From Chloroflexota bacterium (GTDB lineage: Bacteria; Chloroflexota; Dormibacteria; Dormibacterales; Dormibacteraceae), in the NCBI GenBank assembly GCA_005880345.1, contig VBGE01000049.1, forward strand, positions 1 through 7,563: DNA of 7,563 nt, given 5' to 3'. Below the pieces are notes generated by a model. It worked only from the letters and a program-made list of their open reading frames with translations. It was not told where the DNA came from and did no database searches. This document shows, one piece after another, positions 1 to 5,203 of the stretch (position 1 is the first letter of the stretch; each line of letters opens with the position of its first letter). A program made the translations under genes and the position numbers.

Positions 1-1
1 G

Positions 2-1255
2 GCGGAGATCAAGGACCTCGGCGCCGGGTCGATCATCGGCCTCGGCCATACGCGCTACTCCACGACCGGCTCCAGCCGCGCCGAGAATGCCCACCCGCTG
101 CCGTTCCACCACCCGACGCTTGGGCCCGGCGCGATCGCTCATAACGGCAACCTGCTCAACGCCGGCTCGCTGCGCGCGCAGATGCAGGAGCAAGGCGTGG
201 TGTTCGAAACGGCACTCGATACCGAGGTCATGGCCCGCCTGATCGAGAGCACACACGGGCGCACCTGGGAGGACGTCATCCGCCGCACGTTCGCGCGCGT
301 CGTGGGCGCGTACTCATGCGGGATCATCACTCCAAACCAGCTCATCGCTTTGCGTGACCCATTCGGGTTCCGACCCCTTTGCATCGGCTACATCCCACTG
401 CCAGGGCAACCCGCGCACGTGATCGCGTCCGAGACCTGCGCGCTGGACACGGTGCACGCCACCTTTGTCCGTGAGGTTCAGCCGGGCGAGATGGTCGTGA
501 TGGACGAGCATGGCGTGCACAGCGTCACCTTCCAGCCCTCGAGCAAGCACGCGATGTGCGTCTTCGAGTTCATCTACTTCGCGCGGCCGGATTCGATCCT
601 CAAAAATTGCGAGCTCGAGGATGCGCGCATCCGCATGGGCCACGAGCTCGCGCAGGAAGCGCCGGTCGAGGCCGACATGGTCGTTCCGTTCCCTGATTCC
701 GGTACCCCGGCGGCCATCGGGTACGCAGAGGCCGCGGGCATCCCGTTTCGCGAAGCCCTCATGAAGAGCCGCTACATCAACCGCACGTTCATCCAGCCGG
801 ACCAGTCGCTCCGCGAGGCGGGCGTGATGCTCAAGCTGAATCCTCTGCCGCGGTCGATCAGAGGCAAGCGCTTGATCGCGGTTGACGACTCGATCGTGCG
901 CGGGACGACGTCACGCCGCATCATCGAGCGCCTGCGCGCCGCCGGCGCGAGCGAGATCCACATGCGCATCTCCAGTCCGCCGATGCGATTCCCATGTTTC
1001 ATGGGCGTGGACATCGGCTCGACCAAGGAGCTCATCGCCGCGGGCCGCTCGGTCGAGGAGGTGCGCAAGCAGATCGGCGCCGACTCGCTGCACTACCTGT
1101 CGATCCCCGGCCTCATCCGCGCCATCGGCCGCGGCACGGCGCAGGAATTCTGCCGCGCCTGCTTCGACGGGTCCTACCCGGTACCTGTGCCGCAGCAGCT
1201 CGAGATGGACAAGATGCAGTTCGAAGGTCCCGCGGCCCAGCTCCTCAAGGTGTGA
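2..1255 (+). CDS. purF: Amidophosphoribosyltransferase (glutamine PRPP amidotransferase), 5' end missing
   Basis: First committed step of de novo purine synthesis: PRPP plus glutamine gives 5-phosphoribosylamine, in the cytoplasm. The reading frame is open from base 2 to the TGA at 1253-1255, giving 417 codons. The family is about 470-500 residues, so roughly the first 55-80 residues, including the start and the catalytic N-terminal Cys, lie off the left edge. Visible parts are the Ntn-type glutaminase core (GHTRYSTTGSS and HNGNL, near bases 44-160), the SETCALD segment (about 428-448), and the PRPP-binding loop VDDSIVRGTT at 881-910. Four cysteines match the [4Fe-4S] ligands of Bacillus subtilis PurF: codons at 557, 995, 1151 and 1160, the last pair in FCRACF. 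This places it in the Fe-S, probably propeptide-processed, class rather than the E. coli type; the propeptide itself cannot be checked. Its stop overlaps the purM start (GTGA), implying coupled translation. Identification is secure. Confidence 0.97.
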   Translation, partial: AEIKDLGAGSIIGLGHTRYSTTGSSRAENAHPLPFHHPTLGPGAIAHNGNLLNAGSLRAQMQEQGVVFETALDTEVMARLIESTHGRTWEDVIRRTFARVVGAYSCGIITPNQLIALRDPFGFRPLCIGYIPLPGQPAHVIASETCALDTVHATFVREVQPGEMVVMDEHGVHSVTFQPSSKHAMCVFEFIYFARPDSILKNCELEDARIRMGHELAQEAPVEADMVVPFPDSGTPAAIGYAEAAGIPFREALMKSRYINRTFIQPDQSLREAGVMLKLNPLPRSIRGKRLIAVDDSIVRGTTSRRIIERLRAAGASEIHMRISSPPMRFPCFMGVDIGSTKELIAAGRSVEEVRKQIGADSLHYLSIPGLIRAIGRGTAQEFCRACFDGSYPVPVPQQLEMDKMQFEGPAAQLLKV

Positions 1256-2205
1256 GCTCCGAAGGTCTTTCGTACGCGGCGGCCGGCGTCGACATCGAGG
1301 CTTACGAGAAGGCCCTCGAGCGCCTGAAACCCCTTATCGCCGCGACCCATGGCAAGGAGGTCGCGCTTGGGGTCGGTCCGTTCGCAGGCCTGTACTCGCT
1401 GCCCGGCGGCGGCCACCTGGCCGCCAGCGCTGACGGGGTGGGGACCAAGATCAAGGTCGCGATCGCGACCGGCATGCATCGCGTGATCGGCTCTGACATC
1501 GTCAACCACTGCGTCAACGACATTGCCACCGCGGGCGCACGGCCGATGTTCTTCCTCGACTACTTCGCCACTGGCAAGCTCGATCCAGACGTTTTCGCGG
1601 AAGTCGTCGAGGGCATGACGTCGGCGTGCCGCGCGGCCGGCTGTGCGCTGCTCGGCGGCGAGACGGCCGAGATGCCGGGGGTCTACGCACTCGGCGACTA
1701 TGACCTCGCGGGGTTCATCGTCGGCATGGTCGAGGCGGGAGCGGCGCGCGCGCCGATCCGTGCGGGCGACGTTCTTGTTGGGCTGCGTTCGAGCGGACTT
1801 CACACCAACGGCTACTCGCTGGCGCGCAAAGTCTTCGAGGGCGTGGTCCTCAAAGGCACCCTGGCGGACGAGCTCATGGCCCCGCACCTCTCATATCTGG
1901 ATGATCTGAGCCGAACCCGTTGGAAGGGCGCCGCGCACATCACAGGAGGCGGCATAGTCGGCAACCTGCCGCGTTGCCTGCCAGAGGGACTGGCCGCCAG
2001 GCTGGACCGGTCTGCGTGGCGAGTGCCGCCCATCTTCGAGCGGATTCGCAAGCAGGGACGGATCTCCCCTGACGAGATGTGGGGAACGTTCAACATGGGC
2101 CTGGGCATGATCCTGGTCGTCGATCCAGGCGACGTGCCCGAGGGGGCCATGATCGTGGGTGACGTGGTCGAGCAGTCAGGACCCGAACGGGTGGAAATCA
2201 GCTGA
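1252..2205 (+). CDS. purM: Phosphoribosylformylglycinamidine cyclo-ligase (AIR synthetase)
   Basis: Closes the imidazole ring: FGAM plus ATP gives AIR, the fifth step of purine synthesis. I place the start at GTG 1252, which shares GTGA with the purF stop. The frame is open further upstream, but that part only mirrors purF, while recognisable PurM sequence begins just after 1252 (YAAAGVDIEAYEKAL). The product is 317 residues. Family hallmarks are DGVGTK at residues 61-66 (ATP-grasp-like PurM fold, phosphate/Mg binding), VNDI followed by FFLDYFATGKLD, GGETAEMPG at 135-143, HITGGG from 229, and FNMGLGM from 280. It is shorter than the usual 340-350 residues. Deletions by eye lie before HITGGG and in the C-terminal tail after FNMGLGM, where a helix present in E. 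coli PurM is largely missing. All core motifs are intact, so it is probably a compact active enzyme. Identification is firm; the exact start is likely but not proven. Confidence 0.95.
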   Translation: MSSEGLSYAAAGVDIEAYEKALERLKPLIAATHGKEVALGVGPFAGLYSLPGGGHLAASADGVGTKIKVAIATGMHRVIGSDIVNHCVNDIATAGARPMFFLDYFATGKLDPDVFAEVVEGMTSACRAAGCALLGGETAEMPGVYALGDYDLAGFIVGMVEAGAARAPIRAGDVLVGLRSSGLHTNGYSLARKVFEGVVLKGTLADELMAPHLSYLDDLSRTRWKGAAHITGGGIVGNLPRCLPEGLAARLDRSAWRVPPIFERIRKQGRISPDEMWGTFNMGLGMILVVDPGDVPEGAMIVGDVVEQSGPERVEIS

Positions 2206-2774
2206 AGCTCGGGGTCTGCGCATCCGGCCGGGGCACCAACCTGCGCAACCTTATCGAGCGCGGATTCGATGTGGCGGCGGTGGCGACGAACCGACCGTCG
2301 TGTGGGGCGGCGCTTCTCGCTCGCGAAGTCCGGGTCCCGCTTGCCGTTCTGCCCCAGAAGAATTTCGGTTCGACCGAAGAGCGCGATGCCGCGATGCGTG
2401 ATTTCTTCCTGGCGGAAGCGGTGGAGCTGGTGGTCGACGCGGGCTACGACCGCATCCACACCAGGCCGTTTCTAAACGCCTTCGACGGCCGCATCGTCAA
2501 CGTGCACCCATCCTTGCTGTCCGAGTTCGCGGGTGGGATGGATGCGATCGAGCAGGCGCTGGCCAGCGGGGCGGCACAAACAGGGGCGACCGTCCACGTC
2601 GTGACTGCCGACCTCGACGCCGGTCCGATCCTCCTCCAGGAGCCCGTTCCAATCCTCGAAGGCGATACGGTGGAGACACTGCGCGAGCGGGTCCACCAGG
2701 CTGAGTACCGGATCCTCCCCGCGGCGATCCGGCTGATGGAGGCAAGGCTTGCCGACAGCACTTCTGTCCGTTAG
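2202..2774 (+). CDS. purN: Phosphoribosylglycinamide formyltransferase (10-formyl-THF dependent), apparent CTG start
   Basis: Transfers formyl from 10-formyltetrahydrofolate to GAR, giving FGAR, the third step of purine synthesis. Catalytic residues matching E. coli Asn106, His108 and Asp144 are seen as N100, H102 (NVHPSLL) and D139 (DLDAGPI), with H132 matching His137. The phosphate-binding loop ASGRGTN (residues 7-13 if CTG 2202 is residue 1) lies upstream of the first conventional start in this frame, GTG 2271. A protein begun there would lack the first beta strand and this loop. Between the in-frame TGA at 2160 and the loop there is no ATG, GTG or TTG, only CTG 2202 and ACG 2187. I therefore choose CTG 2202, which shares CTGA with the purM stop and has a weak GGTGGA at 2190-2195. 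Length is 190 residues (E. coli 212). The loop after NVHPSLL reads SEFAGGMDAIEQAL rather than PxxPGxHA, closer to the Bacillus form. The gene runs 26 bases into purH. Confidence 0.92.
   Translation: MKLGVCASGRGTNLRNLIERGFDVAAVATNRPSCGAALLAREVRVPLAVLPQKNFGSTEERDAAMRDFFLAEAVELVVDAGYDRIHTRPFLNAFDGRIVNVHPSLLSEFAGGMDAIEQALASGAAQTGATVHVVTADLDAGPILLQEPVPILEGDTVETLRERVHQAEYRILPAAIRLMEARLADSTSVR
2738..2742 (+). promoter_or_regulatory. Shine-Dalgarno GGAGG for purH
   Basis: GGAGG lies 6 bases before TTG 2749, inside the 3' end of purN. It decides the purH start, because the next codons immediately encode the conserved PurH opening ALLSVSDKTG. Confidence 0.75.
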
Positions 2775-4275
2775 CGACAAGACCGGGCTCCCCGCGTTTG
2801 CGCGCGGGCTGAGCCGGCTCGGGTTCGAGTTGTATGCCACCGGCAGCACGCTGCAGGCGATCCATGACGCTGCGATCGATGCAAAGCCGGTGAGCGAGCT
2901 CACTGGATTCCCCGAGATGATGGACGGCCGCATCAAGACCCTCCATCCCGGCGTGCACGCAGGCATCCTCGCGCGCCGGGACAAACGCGAGCATCTCGAG
3001 GCCCTCCAGGAGCACGGCCTGCGCCAGATCGACCTGGTTTGCTGCAACCTCTACCCGTTCTTGGCCACGATCCGCCGGCCCGAAGTCACGTTCGACGAGG
3101 CGGTCGAGCAGATCGACATCGGCGGCCCGGCGATGATCCGCGCCGCGGCCAAGAACCACGACTCGGTCACCGTCGTCGTCTGGCCCCAGCGCTACCCCGA
3201 CGTGCTGGGCGCGCTCACCGAAGGCACTCTGGACCTCGACATGCGGCGGCGCCTGGCGGCGGAGGCGTTCGCCCACACCTCGGCATACGACGCGTGGGTT
3301 GCGGCGTACCTGCGGCGCGCAGGCGGCAACGGCTTCCCGACCGAGCTGACCATCCCCGGCCTCCTGGCGCAGCCGTTGAAGTACGGCGAGAACGAGCACC
3401 AGAAGGCTGCGTTCTACGGCCTCGGCGTCGATCCGGGCGGCCTCGGCAGCGCGCACCAGGTCCAGGGCGGACCGCCCGGCTTCAACAACCTGCAGGACGC
3501 TTCGGCCGGCTTCCAGCTCGTGACGGATTACGAGCTTCCCGCCGTCGCGATCGTCAAGCATATGAACCCGTGCGGCCTGGCGGTCGCTGACGACATCGAC
3601 GCCGCATACAGGCGCGCGTACGAATGCGATCCGGTCTCGGCCTTCGGGGGCGTGGTCGCGCTCAACCGGCCTCTCGACCGCCCTACCGCGGAGCAGATCG
3701 TCCAGATCGTGACCCACGTCGTGATCGCCCCGTCTGTCCTGGACGAGGCGCGTGCCTCGCTGGCGCGCCGCAAGAACATGATCGTCCTGGCTGCAGCGCC
3801 GGCTGAGATTTCATGGCTCGACCTCGACGTCCGCTCGGTGCCGGGTGGGTTCCTGGTCCAGGAGTGGGACCGCGTTCGCTTCGACCGCGCCTCGGCAAGA
3901 GTGGTCACGCGCCGCCCACCCACCGAGGCGGAGTGGGAGCAGCTGGGCTACGCCTGGACCGCCGTCAAGCACGTGAAGTCCAACGCGGTCGTCCTGTTCA
4001 GGGAGGGCGCCGCGGTGGGAGTGGGCGCGGGCCAGATGTCGCGCGTGGAGGCATCGCAGCTCGCGGTGCAGCGAGCGGAAGACCGGGCGCGCGGATCGGT
4101 GATGGCTTCAGACGCCTTCTTTCCATTCCCCGACGGCCTGGAGGTTGGGATCCGCGCCGGCGTGACCGCGGTGATCCAGCCCGGCGGCTCGCTCAAGGAC
4201 GCCGATGTCATCGCGGCGGCCGATGCGGCGGGCATCGCGATGGTGCTCACCGGCCGGCGCCACTTCAAGCACTGA
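2749..4275 (+). CDS. purH: Bifunctional AICAR transformylase / IMP cyclohydrolase
   Basis: Catalyses the last two steps to IMP: formylation of AICAR with 10-formyl-THF, then ring closure. The start is TTG 2749, supported by a well-placed GGAGG and by conserved sequence from residue 4 (ALLSVSDKTG). The product is 508 residues, normal for bacterial PurH. The N-terminal MGS-like cyclohydrolase domain (about 1-190) carries KTLHPGVHAGIL at 63-74 and IDIGGPAMIRAAAKNH from 122. The C-terminal transformylase domain carries LKYGENEHQKAAFY, NNLQDASAGFQL, the catalytic Lys-His pair K270-H271 in VKHMNPCG, DPVSAFGGVVALN, GAGQMSR and MASDAFFPFPDGL. It ends in GRRHFKH, close to the usual RHFRH terminus. No key residue appears to be missing. 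The 26-base overlap with purN suggests translational coupling, while the strong SD would also allow fresh initiation. Confidence 0.97.
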   Translation: MPTALLSVSDKTGLPAFARGLSRLGFELYATGSTLQAIHDAAIDAKPVSELTGFPEMMDGRIKTLHPGVHAGILARRDKREHLEALQEHGLRQIDLVCCNLYPFLATIRRPEVTFDEAVEQIDIGGPAMIRAAAKNHDSVTVVVWPQRYPDVLGALTEGTLDLDMRRRLAAEAFAHTSAYDAWVAAYLRRAGGNGFPTELTIPGLLAQPLKYGENEHQKAAFYGLGVDPGGLGSAHQVQGGPPGFNNLQDASAGFQLVTDYELPAVAIVKHMNPCGLAVADDIDAAYRRAYECDPVSAFGGVVALNRPLDRPTAEQIVQIVTHVVIAPSVLDEARASLARRKNMIVLAAAPAEISWLDLDVRSVPGGFLVQEWDRVRFDRASARVVTRRPPTEAEWEQLGYAWTAVKHVKSNAVVLFREGAAVGVGAGQMSRVEASQLAVQRAEDRARGSVMASDAFFPFPDGLEVGIRAGVTAVIQPGGSLKDADVIAAADAAGIAMVLTGRRHFKH

Positions 4276-4280
4276 TCACG

Positions 4281-5027
4281 ATGTCGCGACGCTTTGGAGA
4301 GGAAGGACGCGAGCTTTCCTACGGCACGTATCTCAAGGTGCCTGAGCTGCTTGCCCTGCAGCAGCGACTCAGCAAGGAGCACGACGAGCTCCTGTTCATC
4401 GTCGCCCACCAGGCTTACGAGCTCTGGTTCAAAGTCATCCTGTTCGAGCTCGAGGCGGTGCGCGACTTCATCGACGCGGACGACGTGTTCACCGCGCGGC
4501 ACTTGCTGCACCGCGTCTGCGTGATCGAAAAGCTCCTGGTGGAGCAGATCGAGGTGCTCGAGACGATGTCGCCGCAGGACTTCCTCGCCTTCCGCTCCAA
4601 GCTCGCTCCCGCGAGCGGCTTTCAGTCGGTGCAGTTCCGCGAGATCGAGTTCTTGTCCGGGCTCAAAGAGCCGAAGTACGTCGCTCGCCTCGAGGCAACC
4701 GAGGACGAGAAGGCGCGCCTTCAGCGCCGCCTCGACCAAGCCTCGGTCGATGATGCCTTTCGCGCGCTCGTCGCGCGGCGGGGGGCACCTTCGTTGCTCG
4801 AGATCTTCCGCGACCGCCAGCGCCATGGCGATCTTTTCGACCTGGCGGAGGCGCTGCTCGATCACGACGAGACCTTCGCCCACTGGCGCGCGCGTCACGT
4901 GTTGATGGTCGAACGCCAGATCGGCGGCAAAACTGGAACCGGCGGCAGCACCGGCGTTCAGTACCTCCGCACGACGCTGGACAAGCGGTTCTACCCCGAG
5001 CTGTGGGAGGTACGGTCGCAGCTGTGA
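4281..5027 (+). CDS. kynA: Tryptophan 2,3-dioxygenase (heme)
   Basis: Cytoplasmic heme enzyme, normally a homotetramer, that opens the tryptophan indole ring with O2 to give N-formylkynurenine, the first step of the kynurenine pathway. Start is ATG 4281, five bases after the purH stop. There is no clear Shine-Dalgarno, so coupling with purH is likely. The product is 248 residues; upstream in-frame sequence only shadows purH. Compared from memory with the Xanthomonas campestris enzyme, key positions are kept: active-site H43 in HQAYELW (His55), R120 in GFQSVQFREIEF (Arg117), proximal heme ligand H206 in WRARHVLMVERQIG (His240), and T220 in GTGGSTG (Thr254). The 14-residue spacing from the heme His to the Thr matches exactly. 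It is about 40-50 residues shorter than that enzyme because both ends are trimmed and the segment between IEFL and the C-terminal helices is reduced. No kynurenine formamidase or kynureninase gene is visible nearby. Confidence 0.94.
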   Translation: MSRRFGEEGRELSYGTYLKVPELLALQQRLSKEHDELLFIVAHQAYELWFKVILFELEAVRDFIDADDVFTARHLLHRVCVIEKLLVEQIEVLETMSPQDFLAFRSKLAPASGFQSVQFREIEFLSGLKEPKYVARLEATEDEKARLQRRLDQASVDDAFRALVARRGAPSLLEIFRDRQRHGDLFDLAEALLDHDETFAHWRARHVLMVERQIGGKTGTGGSTGVQYLRTTLDKRFYPELWEVRSQL

Positions 5028-5052
5028 GTGGCGACTTTCCCGGAGAGCGGCC

Positions 5053-5056
5053 GGAG
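5053..5056 (+). promoter_or_regulatory. Shine-Dalgarno GGAG for the four-Cys small protein
   Basis: GGAG sits 6 bases before ATG 5063 and favours that start over GTG 5024, whose nearest SD-like string (GGGAGG, 5005-5010) is 13 bases away. Confidence 0.5.
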
Positions 5057-5062
5057 CACCAC

Positions 5063-5203
5063 ATGAAGAAGACGCGCGTGGAAGCCCCGCGCGTCACCTG
5101 TGGGACCTGCCGGAAGTTCGACGGCACCACGTGGTGCCGCCACTGGAACTTCCACACGACGGCGGAATCGCCGCCGTGCCGCTTCTACGCCCGAAAGGCT
5201 TAG
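5063..5203 (+). CDS. Small four-cysteine protein (putative metal-binding), unknown function
   Basis: A 46-residue basic protein starting at ATG 5063, with GGAG well placed upstream. GTG 5024, which shares GTGA with the dioxygenase stop, would give 59 residues and is the main alternative. Four cysteines at 13, 16, 25 and 39 are arranged CGTC-x8-C-x13-C, with aromatic residues F19, W24, W28 and F41 and His at 27 and 31. This resembles small cysteine-ligated zinc or Fe-S proteins with a CxxCxxF...WC...CxxF pattern; the bound metal, if any, is inference. Third codon positions are overwhelmingly G or C, like the neighbours, which supports real coding. The gene is last in the purine/TDO unit and its TAG overlaps the convergent exporter's stop. 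Two strong hairpins lie inside it, so its DNA may also act as a terminator. I do not recognise a named family. Confidence 0.7.
   Translation: MKKTRVEAPRVTCGTCRKFDGTTWCRHWNFHTTAESPPCRFYARKA
5112..5153. repeat. Nested inverted repeat with an 18-bp perfect palindrome
   Basis: CGGCACCACGTGGTGCCG at 5122-5139 is a perfect 18-bp palindrome. It is flanked by a second pair of perfect 8-base arms, GGAAGTTC (5112-5119) and GAACTTCC (5146-5153). As RNA it could fold into a 7-bp G+C-rich inner stem with an ACGT loop, a 2/6-base internal loop and an 8-bp outer stem. It lies inside the small four-Cys gene, about 50 bases before the tail-to-tail junction with the exporter gene. It has no T tract, so it is not a standard intrinsic terminator. 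A bidirectional transcription block, an mRNA 3'-end stabiliser or a protein-binding palindrome are all possible. Confidence 0.7.
5159..5177. repeat. Second hairpin, 7-bp stem with 5-base loop
   Basis: ACGGCGG (5159-5165), loop AATCG, CCGCCGT (5171-5177) form a perfect G+C-rich stem. It begins 6 bases after the larger nested repeat and is also inside the small four-Cys gene. No T run follows on either strand. Together the two hairpins form a strong secondary-structure block before the convergent gene ends. Confidence 0.55.

Noticed and set aside
994..1251. N-terminal extension of purM upstream of GTG 1252
   Set aside because: The frame is open, but the extra residues are just purF in another frame and do not resemble PurM. 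The overlap GTG is the natural start.
2160..2210. Programmed frameshift fusing PurM to PurN, as in eukaryotic GARS-AIRS-GART fusions
   Set aside because: No slippery heptamer is visible before the purM stop, and PurM already ends at a normal-looking C terminus. A CTG start is simpler, though frameshifting is not excluded.
2497..3717. Long open frame on the - strand opposite purN/purH (about 400 codons)
   Set aside because: It is antisense to well-conserved PurN and PurH. Its translation is Arg/Gly/Ala/Val-rich with no recognisable domain, which is typical of shadow frames in high-G+C DNA.
3813..4280. N-terminal extension of the dioxygenase upstream of ATG 4281
   Set aside because: The extra sequence is Gly/Arg-rich and overlaps purH in another frame. 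TDO homology begins just after 4281.
3948..4898. Open frame on the - strand opposite the end of purH and the dioxygenase gene
   Set aside because: It spans two convincing + strand genes and shows no family motif; an antisense shadow.
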